Shown: positions 35,843-44,280 of the stretch, in pieces | Position numbering within the stretch: position 1 is the first letter of the stretch | How the letters are laid out: each line of letters begins with the position of its first letter | DNA from: Chryseobacterium arachidis | GTDB taxonomy: Bacteria; Bacteroidota; Bacteroidia; Flavobacteriales; Weeksellaceae | Direction: 5' to 3' | DNA length: 64,000 nt | Assembly (NCBI RefSeq): GCF_900129245.1 | Contig: NZ_FQUT01000001.1 | Span: forward strand, 248,001 to 312,000 | The notes under the pieces: generated by a model | The model's database searches: none | What the model was told of the DNA's origin: nothing | What the model saw: the letters and a program-made list of their open reading frames with translations, nothing else | Translations under genes and position numbers: made by a program

Positions 35843-37123
35843 TTAACGCTTAACACATCGTACAGGGTACCCATCCAAACTTCCTCTTGGATCAAAGTTT
35901 TCTGTTGCTGTATTCCAGGTTTCTGATATACGTCTGTCCCTATGATATGAGGGATCTCCTGAAGGAATCGTCATAATCCCACCTTCAATTACATATTCTG
36001 GACTAATTACAGGATTATCAACGGGGATAGATGTTTCTTCATTTTGTCTCATTAATCTCCTGTTGTATGCCGTCAAATTTCCTGTACCTCCATTACGATA
36101 TACCTTTGGTGCTACCAGTTTTAAAGTATTACCAATCCAATAAGCTGATCCTGCATTGGAATCTACACCGTAATAATTAGGAGCCGTTGCAGGTGTTAAA
36201 GTATTAGTGACGTTTAATGCGATCATAAATCCTGTTGGGCAAGGTTTTCCGGGACCTACGATTCTTCTTCCTGCAGTAACATCCAATGCTGCTAAGCCAT
36301 ACCAATTACCAAAAGTAATTCCGGGCGTATAATTAGCATCAGTAGAAGTATAAAACAAACCTGTATTAACCGGAGTTGTAGTAGGTGTAGGGGCTGGAGA
36401 TGCCGTATTGGATAAATCTGTGGTTACAGCTGTTGTAGCTGATGTCCAATTAACCAATTCGTGGCCATCTGAATTTCTTCCCAACTGGAATAAACTTCCA
36501 AATGCTCTGTAATCATCAACTCCAGTTGCAAATGCTTCGGGATTAAAGGAAGGATGATCAACATTGTTATAATGAGATCCTAAATTCGTTTGTAACCAGT
36601 CATTCCCTCCAGGGCCTAAAATAACTTTATATAAAAAACGGTGCAATCCATCATTTCGGATTGTGCCTGTATAGTTTTGATCAGGGACATATACTTTTCG
36701 GGTAAAATTACAGCTGCCTGCATTAGTTCCGTTGGTATTCGTTACGGTATAAGTAAATGTTCCGTTACCTATAGTGTAATCAACCGGTATACCCGTACCA
36801 TTTAAGGTTACATTCTGGAGTCCCGGATTGGTAAATGTTCCGGATGCACTGAAAGTAACTCCGTTTACTGCCCCGGTGGTAAAGGTATAAGGTCCTGGAA
36901 CGATTACATTCACTGAAATGACCTGACGAGCAGTAATATCAGCACTGGCTGCTGGCAGCCCAACTCCTAAATATCCGTCCGTAGAAACGGTACATGAGGT
37001 GATGGTAAATGCAGGAACCGGAACTTCACCTTCTAAAGCTTGCAGAATAATATTCTGCTGGGCTTTAACCTGAAAAAACGAGAGGAATATAATTCCCATG
37101 TATAAACTTTTCATATTTTTCAT
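35843..37123 (-). CDS. secreted protein with FISUMP-like C-terminal domain
   Basis: A 426-residue predicted exported protein (signal peptide cut near KAQ). The N-terminal half has beta-sandwich features (PGPYTFTTGAVNGVTFSASG, then TYTVTNTNGTNAG). The C-terminal half contains PGKPCPTGFMIALN and ends DGYPVRCVKR. This resembles the Fibrobacter-type major paralogous domain (FISUMP, TIGR02145), whose members end in a similar VRCV motif. The domain call is by eye. It starts one base after the preceding fibre gene, so the two are an operon, and I infer that the products act together on the surface. Confidence 0.75.
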   Translation of the reverse strand: MKNMKSLYMGIIFLSFFQVKAQQNIILQALEGEVPVPAFTITSCTVSTDGYLGVGLPAASADITARQVISVNVIVPGPYTFTTGAVNGVTFSASGTFTNPGLQNVTLNGTGIPVDYTIGNGTFTYTVTNTNGTNAGSCNFTRKVYVPDQNYTGTIRNDGLHRFLYKVILGPGGNDWLQTNLGSHYNNVDHPSFNPEAFATGVDDYRAFGSLFQLGRNSDGHELVNWTSATTAVTTDLSNTASPAPTPTTTPVNTGLFYTSTDANYTPGITFGNWYGLAALDVTAGRRIVGPGKPCPTGFMIALNVTNTLTPATAPNYYGVDSNAGSAYWIGNTLKLVAPKVYRNGGTGNLTAYNRRLMRQNEETSIPVDNPVISPEYVIEGGIMTIPSGDPSYHRDRRISETWNTATENFDPRGSLDGYPVRCVKR

Positions 37124-37124
37124 T

Positions 37125-38384
37125 TTAATTCACGGCATCTCCGGTAATTACTCCAACGTTACCTGCATGTTTTACTACTCCAATGGCAGAGTACCTCGTT
37201 CTGGTCTTATTTCCACGGGCAGAATTCAAGGTCAATGTACCTGATCCTACTACTGTTACCTGTGCCGTTCCCTGTTGGATAATCACACAGTGAAAACCTA
37301 TTGGCAGGGTATCCGGTACAGTAATTGTCAAGGCAGCAGTCCCGCTAGAATAGACAAAACCTCCCGAATCAGCTACTGTTAATGTATCATTACTCGTAAC
37401 TGCTCTTACAGGCGTATTGGCTCCTGCCGGAGTCTGCCATGTAGGTGCGTTTCCTGCGCCATTTGAGGTCAGTACCTGTCCTGTTGTTCCTGAGCTTCCC
37501 GCTGTAGCGGCATCACCACCTACACTTAATTCATTTGTAATCTGCAATCCACCGTTAACGTGCATTTTTTTCTGAGGGGTTGTGGTACCGATTCCTACGT
37601 TTCCTCTGTTTTTTACGGTTAACATGACTTCTGCTGTTCCTCCCTGGGAAGCTGCAACAATAAAGTCCGCATCACCTTGGCTTGCGGAAGCTGAGGTGTA
37701 GGTTGCTCCCGCTAAAATAGGATAGGCTCCCTGACTTTCATTTGGGTTAAAACCAATTAGCGCGGTTTGCCCCACAGCCGGAGTTCCCGTACCCGAAATA
37801 CGTATTCCCGGTAAAAGATTATTAATAGGCTGAGTTACTTCTACGGGAACTTGCCCTGCAACAGTTGTTCTTATCTGAAGCGGAGCTATAGGAGTAGTTG
37901 TTCCGATACCCACTCTGTTATTAGCACCATCCACAGAAAATACAGAGCCCTTTACTGAGAATCCGTTATTTACAGTTGGGTTAAAAGTTAAAGTATTGGT
38001 TCCTTGTGTTACGATTCTACTGTTTGTAAGCGTACCATCTGCATTATAGATATTAATAGAAGGAGATGCGCCTGAATTCAGCTTTACCCATACAGTACCA
38101 TCAAAGTAATAATATCCTTCTGCATTGATGTTCACGGCATTTCCACCTAATGATCCGTTGGCAATACTGTTCACATAGATCATAGTAGAGGTAGCAATCC
38201 CGGTCATTGTCTGTGCTTTCAGTCGGTCTACCCTTGGGATGAGTAATCCTTCTGCGGAAGCTCCGGTAGTGGTTTTAGCATTGATATCGAATGAGGCCTG
38301 TGGAGTGGTGGTGTGCACACCCACCTGAGCAATAGCCAATGTGCCCAATGTTAATGCAAAGGCAGTTAATAGTTGTTTTTTCAT
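37125..38384 (-). CDS. secreted fibre-type protein with stalk-like repeats
   Basis: A 419-residue exported protein. I choose the start at 38384, where a signal peptide begins (MKKQLLTAFALTLGTLAIAQ); an upstream in-frame extension of 44 codons is not signal-like. The mature N-terminus QVGVHTTTPQASFDINAKT is followed by GLLIPRVDRL and NINAEGYYYFDGTVWVKL, shared with the protein at 59152. Repeated RVGIGTTTP and VGIGTTTPQKKMHVNG units follow. LSVGGDAATAGSSGTTGQ is shared with the protein at 55087. It is the first gene of an operon whose promoter E2 lies about 290 bp upstream, giving a long leader. Confidence 0.8.
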   Translation of the reverse strand: MKKQLLTAFALTLGTLAIAQVGVHTTTPQASFDINAKTTTGASAEGLLIPRVDRLKAQTMTGIATSTMIYVNSIANGSLGGNAVNINAEGYYYFDGTVWVKLNSGASPSINIYNADGTLTNSRIVTQGTNTLTFNPTVNNGFSVKGSVFSVDGANNRVGIGTTTPIAPLQIRTTVAGQVPVEVTQPINNLLPGIRISGTGTPAVGQTALIGFNPNESQGAYPILAGATYTSASASQGDADFIVAASQGGTAEVMLTVKNRGNVGIGTTTPQKKMHVNGGLQITNELSVGGDAATAGSSGTTGQVLTSNGAGNAPTWQTPAGANTPVRAVTSNDTLTVADSGGFVYSSGTAALTITVPDTLPIGFHCVIIQQGTAQVTVVGSGTLTLNSARGNKTRTRYSAIGVVKHAGNVGVITGDAVN

Positions 38385-38676
38385 GTTTGTAATTTTAGAA
38401 TCCTGATAAATTGTTTTTGTGTCGAGAGTTTTGCTTACGCAGATGAGAGTATCTTTTACAGACAGACTATAAAAGCAGTGCTTTAGAAAATCCTGAGATT
38501 TTTTAAAGGCAGTCAACTGAACAAAAGCATCGATGCATTTGTTATACAGAAGTTGGGATCAAAAAAGATTGTGATGGTAGGGGCAGGGTGTTTACCCAGA
38601 AGGTGAAATCCGTGAAGGTTTGATAGTGGACATTGGTTTCATGTTTTAAAAGTTTATTATGCTTGACATTACTTCG

Positions 38677-38733
38677 CAAATGTAGAGCGAGACCTGTATT
38701 TTTAAAAGAAAATACCTTTTCGTTTTCCGAAAA
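38677..38733 (-). promoter_or_regulatory. conserved activator-type promoter element E2
   Basis: On the minus strand a TTTTC-G-GAAAA palindrome (38723-38733) precedes CGAAAAGG and, 44 nt after TTTTC, TACATTTG (38684-38677). The transcript start then shares AATGTCAAGCATAA with the E1 transcript. The leader to the gene start at 38384 is close to 290 nt and has no other recognisable signal. Confidence 0.7.
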
Positions 38734-38923
38734 CAGAAAGTTTTTAAAATGTAAATGATTGATAGGTAGTGTTTTGTAGTTGTGTTAAAATCCCGTAATA
38801 AATCTTATTGTGGTGACTATTGTATGGTGTTTAATCTTTGGAAAACAGAAAAATAGTTTTAAGAACTAAGCTTTTATGATAGAAAACAGAGAATAAACCC
38901 GCTGGATATTTTGATGTATTTTT

Positions 38924-39032
38924 GTCCCTTCGAGTGATTTTTGAAAAAAATCGTATCGAGAAGTTCAGGATTTTCAAGACAAATTCTCGATACATTTTTT
39001 CTCCAGTTTGTTCTGAAAAATACCCAAGTGAC
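38924..39032. repeat. inverted-repeat element, copy B
   Basis: GTCCCTTCGAGTGATTTTTGAA and CAAGTGAC mark the ends; ATCGTATCGAGAAGTT and ATTCTCGATACA form the inner pair. It matches copies A, C and D in outline. Short open frames inside it are by-products. Confidence 0.7.
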
Positions 39033-39079
39033 GAATCCACTATCAATATTTTTCAAAACCTATAACTACAGTACTCTGA

Positions 39080-39430
39080 ACAAGGGGGTTCGAAAGGGGA
39101 TACCCCCCTTACCTAAGGGGGTATCGGGGCTTGTCTAAGGGACTAAAAGTACTTTGCCAACGGGCTGTAACTCCTTATAAATGGGGATTTAGGGACTTCC
39201 GGAATCCCTGCAGACCGTTTCTTATGCCTCGACAAACCCTTACCTAAGTACCAAAAGTGACTTCGGAAGGGTAAATACCCCCTTACCAAAGGGGGTATCG
39301 GGACTTGTACAACGGGCAGTCGGCACTTCGGAAATGCCTGCCGATACTTATAGAACTGCCTTTCGACCGTTATAGAAGTGTCTTCCGACGGGTAGTGAAG
39401 TGTGTAGAGGAGGTATGACAACGGGTTAGC
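39080..39430. repeat. degenerate ~22-bp tandem repeat region
   Basis: This GC-richer block is made of degenerate units with steps near 22 bp, such as CCGTTATAGAAGTGTCTTCC and CGGGTAGTGAAGTGTGTAGA. It carries two copies of a hairpin around TACCCCCTTACC and AAGGGGGTATC (39099-39125 and 39275-39298), about 175 bp apart, each followed by GGGGCTTGT or GGGACTTGT. No start codon, signal peptide or family match supports coding. It lies in the 1.2-kb gap 38385-39590. Confidence 0.65.
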
Positions 39431-39504
39431 ACTTCTTAGCGTTTTGGAATTGCCGATTGACAGCTTGTCTAAATATAATATCAAGATAACTATCAATATG
39501 AACT

Positions 39505-39545
39505 AAAAAATTAAGGCGGTCTCTGTAAGAAACCGCCTTTTTAAA
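39505..39545. terminator. terminator of the frameshifted fibre gene
   Basis: An 8-bp stem AAGGCGGT/ACCGCCTT (39513-39520, 39532-39539) is flanked by A6 on the left and T5 on the right, so it can work on both strands. It lies after the minus-strand stop at 39591. Confidence 0.8.
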
Positions 39546-39590
39546 GCTAAAATATAAACTGTCGTGTAAGCAGTCTTATAGTGTGGCCTG

Positions 39591-40497
39591 CTAATTTCGG
39601 TTATAAACTTCTGCTCTGGCCTGTATTCCCCACATCGTCAGCCCATTTACTGCAGCACCTGCTTCCGATTCTCGTATTACCTGAAGGTTAAACGTATAGG
39701 TACCCGGCGCTAAATTTGAAATGGAATAGGCCGCAGGAAAATTATATCGGTACGGGGTTGAGCCATTAGCGAAAGGAACCGACCATGAGGCCATGGTAGT
39801 AGAGGCATAGGTGGCGGCAGATACTCCTGTCTGAACAATCTGAAATCTTAATGATCCCATCGCGGCCCCTCCGGCAGATACATCGCCCCAGCCGTCGAAT
39901 TTCAATACAACTCTGGATTCTGTATAACCGGCAGGAACAGTAATGGTTACGGTACTGCCATTCACAGTCTGATATGTAGTACCTGTATTAATGGGCTGCA
40001 AAACATTTAATGTTCCATTAAATCCGCTACTAGTCAGTTTCCAGCTGGTATCTGGTAATGTGCTTACTGCCAGATCCAGATCCCAGCCATTGCTTCCGTT
40101 AGCAGTCAGGATTCCGTATACTCCCGGAGCTACCGTGTAAGTATTGGCGGGTACCGTATTACCGCCGATCCGTATAGTTTGTCCTGCTACTGCCGTAAGA
40201 ATAAGATTGGAGGAGGTACTGTTGTTTTTTATATAATACTTTCTTCCCCTAAAATCTGAAATACTGTTATCGGTAGCAGACATAGAAGGTAAATTAAGTA
40301 CAGACACTGTGGTTCCCGAAAATGAGACATGGTAGTCATTCGTTGTTAAAACGTCTGTTGTGGTAATTTCTCTAAAGTTTCCTTCTATAGAACCGGCCAC
40401 AGCAAGTGTGCTGGACGGAATGGCGTTGTTAACGCCTATCTGTGCTGCATGTAAAAATGGAATAAAGACAGCAAAAAGTAAGATTTTTTTTTCTCAT
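39591..40497 (-). CDS. secreted fibre-type protein, frameshifted in a poly-A tract
   Basis: The main open frame runs from 40400 (GTG) to 39591, 269 residues, but it lacks a signal peptide. Upstream in the same frame one reads AVFIPFLHAAQIGVNNAIPSST, the end of a signal peptide and the usual Q-IGVNN opening of this family. An ATG with MRKK lies at 40497, but nine A residues (T9 on the plus strand, 40484-40492) put it one base out of frame; eight would restore MRKKILLFAVFIPFLHAAQ. The C-terminal part resembles a small beta-sandwich (APGTYTFNLQVIRES). This is a switchable gene, a decayed gene or a sequence error. Confidence 0.7.
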
Positions 40498-40618
40498 TGT
40501 TAAAAGTTTAATTGTTTTACATATTTTTTATTGAATATTTATGATTTGGCCCCACAAATAAACAAAAAAGCTTAATTATACGTATATAGTTTTATATTAT
40601 TTATTTTTAATGTAGAAT

Positions 40619-40810
40619 TTAATCTACGATATAATGGGAGCTGGCATAAAAAAAGACTGCCTTGAAAAACAGTCCGACCAGAGTAATCACTACCATTTGC
40701 TTAACCATGTATTTTATAAATAATTGAGAACGATTCATTAGAAGTGCTTTTTTGAATGTAAAATCAATCGTTATGGCAATGCTAAATAAGTTAAATGTTG
40801 TGTATTTCAT
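40619..40810 (-). CDS. possible small hydrophobic protein
   Basis: An open frame of 63 codons with one hydrophobic stretch (VVITLVGLFFKAVFFYASS). No family match is known to me, and no clear ribosome binding site or signal sequence is seen. It lies between the frameshifted fibre gene and a terminator. It may be a chance frame in AT-rich DNA. Confidence 0.25.
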   Translation of the reverse strand: MKYTTFNLFSIAITIDFTFKKALLMNRSQLFIKYMVKQMVVITLVGLFFKAVFFYASSHYIVD

Positions 40811-40974
40811 GTAATGTCTTCATTTTGAGGAAATTTTGATAAAAAATTGTATCAAGGAGTTTGTAATGAGGAAGATAAATTCCCAGAATCTTTTTTCTCT
40901 ATTTTATTACAAAAAAATATACGAATTATTAGGCCTTATATCAAATTTTAAAGTTTAGTTTAAACAGTATAAAC

Positions 40975-41180
40975 TAAAAAAGAATACAGGAAAGCTCTTC
41001 CCTGTATTCCGATACCTAACTAAACCCGTGGCTTCACATCTGCTGTATCTCCATTCATAAATAAGGATAAACAGCTATCCGGCGGAAATATTTAAAACAT
41101 GTGTAAATTCTGTCAAGGCTTTACATACCGGAAATCCACCACGGATGTTACTGCGGCCCGCTGTATATCGGGCAGTCTTG
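40975..41180 (-). ncRNA. candidate short structured RNA driven by promoter E3
   Basis: From the predicted start near 41179 the minus strand runs about 200 nt to a strong terminator, stem GAATACAGG/CCTGTATTC (40982-40990, 41001-41009) followed by a U-run. In between are a GGATA/TATCC hairpin (41066-41080) and an unconvincing 12-codon frame. No protein gene lies between promoter and terminator. It could be a small RNA or an attenuated leader of the frameshifted gene downstream. Confidence 0.4.
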
Positions 41181-41185
41181 CATAG

Positions 41186-41242
41186 CAAAGGTACCTATGG
41201 CTCTGGTTTTCTGAAAATAAAGACCTTTTCATTTTCAGAAAA
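41186..41242 (-). promoter_or_regulatory. conserved activator-type promoter element E3
   Basis: On the minus strand a TTTTC-T-GAAAA palindrome (41232-41242) precedes TGAAAAGG and, exactly 44 nt after TTTTC, TACCTTTG (41193-41186). The spacing equals that of E1 and E2. It lies about 180 bp beyond the end of the TPR/AraC regulator gene at 41420. Confidence 0.65.
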
Positions 41243-41363
41243 AGAGAAGCTTTAAGAGTTTAAAGTTTTGATTCTTAATGATTTGTTTTTTTATGTTACA
41301 GCATTATGAAGTAAGTAGAGAAGAATAAGCAATGGAAGAATTACCGAAAACGTAGCAAAGGAA

Positions 41364-41391
41364 TAAAAAACCTGTACCGAAGCGGTACAGG
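41364..41391 (-). terminator. terminator of the TPR/AraC regulator gene
   Basis: A 9-bp perfect stem CCTGTACCG/CGGTACAGG (41371-41379, 41383-41391) has a 3-nt loop and A6 on the plus strand, just after the minus-strand stop at 41420. Confidence 0.85.
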
Positions 41392-41419
41392 CCAGTGTAA
41401 ATAATTAATAATTATATTT

Positions 41420-43024
41420 CTAATTTGATGTTTTCTTTTTAGCGTTTTCCTGCTCTGCAAAGGCAATAAAAGCAGAAGGGGAAATCCCGGTAATCGACTT
41501 GAAAATGGTCGTAAATTTACTGTGTGAGGAAAATCCGCATTCTTCAGCTAGTGCACCTACTTTGTATTTCCTATATTTTTCGGAAGTATTGAGCTTATGG
41601 ATAATGTAATTGATCCTCAGCTTATTGATATAGTTTTTGAAATCGGTTCCTTTATACTTTTTTACAACATAAGAAATGTAACGGATGTTGGTATTGAACT
41701 CCATCGCAAGATATGACAGGGAAATCTGGCTGTTGTTGTAAAGTTCCTCTTTTTCGAACCGCTCGAGTTGCGTCAGGATATGAGTTTCGGTTTCCTTGTT
41801 GATGGCAATTTCTGCAGGAATTTTTTCGGATTCAATCTCTTCGGCTACGGTTTCTTCTTCATTTTCAGTCTCTTCAATATGGGAAGTGTCTACTTTGGTC
41901 TCTAAAACATATTCTGCTTTTTCTTTATAATGCATAAGAATGTTTTTGAATTTTTTGTATTCTTCTTTGTGCTTCTTTCTGTTGATGATAGAAATCGTGA
42001 GAAGTCCAAGAATCAGTAAAACAGCAATACCGATGACAATATTCTGGATGCTGTCCCAGTCGGCATATTCCTGATTTTGCTTTTCAAACCTGTTATAATT
42101 TTCATCTACAAATTCTGAGGTATCAGTAAGAGCATCATGCAGGGTTTCGGCATATTTTTTTCTGTACAGACTGGCTTTTTCAAAATCATTCTTTTTTTCA
42201 TATAAATCTGCTAAGACTCTGAAAACAATCTTTTTTATGCTTGAATTCTGAGCGGTTTCAGCAAAATTCAAAGTTCTGAAAAGAATTTTTTCTGCTTCAT
42301 CGTAATCTCCATCATTTATTAAAACTTTTGCCAGACCGATATAGGCAAGCGCCTTATCATGAGTTGATTCGGGTAATATTTTTATCGCTTTTAAGAAATA
42401 GACCTTGGCCTGTTCGTAATTATGCTTAATAGTGTATATGGTGCCCAAGGTGTGATAAGCATGTCCCGTATTTAGGGTATCTTCAGGTATTTTCGAAAGA
42501 TAATTAAGGCTTTGAAGCTGATGCTTTAACGCCTGATCGACATGATCATCGGTTAATTCACCTTCTATTAACTCAGCAAAAAAACGCGCTTTTATCATGG
42601 CCTGTTTTTTAGGATCTGTTATTTTATCCGATATCTTAAGTCCTTCTTCTAAATATCCTTTAGATTTATGTGGGAGTCTTATAAATCGGTATTCTTCAGC
42701 CAAAAGTCCGCGAACTCTTGCCTGTAGCTCGTAGTTTTCAGTTTTATCGAAAATTTTTTTTGCTCTTTCTGCGAATTTTAAACTTTCATCATATTTGTCA
42801 TGGAAAAAAAGAATATTGGCAGACAGGAGAAATCCTCTTCCTTTAATTTCAGAAGTTTTAGCTGTTTTAGTAATAGAATCGGCTATTTGTAAAGCCCGTT
42901 GGGGATCTTTAGGAGCTATTATATTGGCTGTTCTTACAAAAATATCTTCTGAAAGACTGTTTATTTTTTGTGCCCACACTACAGAAGAATATAGGAAAAT
43001 GATAAAAAGTAAATTTTTCGCCAT
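41420..43024 (-). CDS. membrane-spanning TPR/AraC-type regulator
   Basis: A 534-residue one-component regulator. A signal peptide (about 1-18, cut after VWA) leads a periplasmic TPR region (about 40-310). One membrane helix follows (IVIGIAVLLILGLLTISII, about 325-345), then an acidic linker. The cytoplasmic AraC-type DNA-binding domain (about 430-525) has two helix-turn-helix units (LSYLAMEFNTNIRYISYVV and VGALAEECGFSSHSKFTTIF). A paralogue lies at 57270. A TATCTTTG box (minus strand, 43087-43080) may be its promoter. Its place beside fibre genes with a shared promoter element makes it a candidate activator; this is inference. Confidence 0.88.
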   Translation of the reverse strand: MAKNLLFIIFLYSSVVWAQKINSLSEDIFVRTANIIAPKDPQRALQIADSITKTAKTSEIKGRGFLLSANILFFHDKYDESLKFAERAKKIFDKTENYELQARVRGLLAEEYRFIRLPHKSKGYLEEGLKISDKITDPKKQAMIKARFFAELIEGELTDDHVDQALKHQLQSLNYLSKIPEDTLNTGHAYHTLGTIYTIKHNYEQAKVYFLKAIKILPESTHDKALAYIGLAKVLINDGDYDEAEKILFRTLNFAETAQNSSIKKIVFRVLADLYEKKNDFEKASLYRKKYAETLHDALTDTSEFVDENYNRFEKQNQEYADWDSIQNIVIGIAVLLILGLLTISIINRKKHKEEYKKFKNILMHYKEKAEYVLETKVDTSHIEETENEEETVAEEIESEKIPAEIAINKETETHILTQLERFEKEELYNNSQISLSYLAMEFNTNIRYISYVVKKYKGTDFKNYINKLRINYIIHKLNTSEKYRKYKVGALAEECGFSSHSKFTTIFKSITGISPSAFIAFAEQENAKKKTSN

Positions 43025-43351
43025 AGTTTAATTAGGTAGGAAAATTTTTCAGATAAATATTGATTTAGATTAATTTTAGCAAAGATAAATTAAAAATTAC
43101 CTATTATGATTAAATTTTTCATTAAATGTGGTATTTATTGAAAATGAGGTTTTTACCGGATGGGATGTGTCTTTTAAGAGTGATTTATTTTAATTTCTGC
43201 CTGATGTTTTACGGATATCTTCATGTTTTTGCAATGGACTTACACAATAAAATTAAAATTCGTCAATATAACTACGAAAAAACTCAATATGGCTACACCG
43301 GTGTTTTCTTTTCTGAAGACCTTTGCCTTGTTAATCATCAACAAAATCAAC

Positions 43352-44158
43352 ATGCAGAAAACAATCTTTATTACAGGGGCTTCATCAGGATTAGGAAAAA
43401 CAACCGCAAAATTATTCCAGTCCAAAGGATGGAATGTGATTGCCACCATGAGAAACCCCGAATACGAAACAGAGCTGAATACGCTGGAAAATGTAACCGT
43501 TCTGAAACTGGATGTATCAGAAAAAGACGAACTGGAAAAAACAGTGACCGAAGTATTGAAAAGCCACAGCATCGATGTTGTTCTGAATAATGCCGGCTAC
43601 GGATTGATCGGACCTTTGGAAGCCTTTACCGATGAGCAGATCCACAAGCAGATTGAAACCAATCTCATGGGTGTCATCCGGGTGACCAAATCGTTTACTC
43701 CTTATTTCAGAGAGAGAAAGGATGGTGTTTTAATCAATATTACCTCAACATTTGGGCTAATGGGATTTCCGACCTGTTCTATTTACAGTGCAACCAAATT
43801 TGCCGTAGACGGGTTTTCCGAATGTCTTGCGTACGAACTGGCTCAGTTCAATATCAAAGTAAAAGTTGTGGCACCGGGCGGAATCCAGACTGATTTTGCG
43901 GGACGCTCCTTAGACGGAGCTTTCCATGAATCGTACAGACAGCTGGCAGAAAAAGTACAGGAAGGGTATTCTCCTGAGCAAATCGCCAACTACTCCAAAC
44001 CGGAAGATATTGCACAGATTATTTTCGAAGCAGCAACCGACGGAACAGGGCAGCTGCGCTACATCGCCGGAAAAGATGCCAATATATTATATAAAGAAAG
44101 AATGGAAAATGGAGTGGAGCAGCAGGTTCAAAAAGTGAAAGAAGGATTTCTTTTTTAG
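43352..44158 (+). CDS. SDR family oxidoreductase
   Basis: A classical short-chain dehydrogenase/reductase of 268 residues. I start it at 43352, where TIFITGASSGLGKTTAKLF opens the Rossmann fold with the TGxxxGxG cofactor motif. Frames starting at 43223 add residues without similarity to the family. NNAGYG is conserved, and the catalytic set is Ser in NITSTF plus YSATK (Tyr and Lys). The substrate is unknown. It lies just upstream of a soluble AraC regulator gene on the same strand, so it may be a target or partner. The 327 bp before it contain no further gene I can support. Confidence 0.92.
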   Translation: MQKTIFITGASSGLGKTTAKLFQSKGWNVIATMRNPEYETELNTLENVTVLKLDVSEKDELEKTVTEVLKSHSIDVVLNNAGYGLIGPLEAFTDEQIHKQIETNLMGVIRVTKSFTPYFRERKDGVLINITSTFGLMGFPTCSIYSATKFAVDGFSECLAYELAQFNIKVKVVAPGGIQTDFAGRSLDGAFHESYRQLAEKVQEGYSPEQIANYSKPEDIAQIIFEAATDGTGQLRYIAGKDANILYKERMENGVEQQVQKVKEGFLF

Positions 44159-44280
44159 ATATCAGAAATGAAATGTGAAATGGTAGCGGTGATTTTCAAT
44201 TAATAATTCATAACTTATCATTCATAATTAATAACCCCTCCTGCCAGACAGTTGTCACCAACCCGCCTTATCTTTGCTTT

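Noticed and set aside
39080..39430. CRISPR array
   Set aside because: The units are degenerate and head-to-tail without unique spacers, and no cas gene is in the window.
39143..39496. A 117-codon open frame on the minus strand within the tandem repeat block
   Set aside because: It is produced by the degenerate 22-bp repeats, has no signal, domain or ribosome binding site, and its translation is low-complexity and Pro/Arg-rich.
43126..43590. A 154-codon plus-strand frame overlapping the SDR gene
   Set aside because: It lies in a different frame over the start of a clear SDR gene with catalytic motifs; its own translation is rich in Arg, His and Asn without family features.
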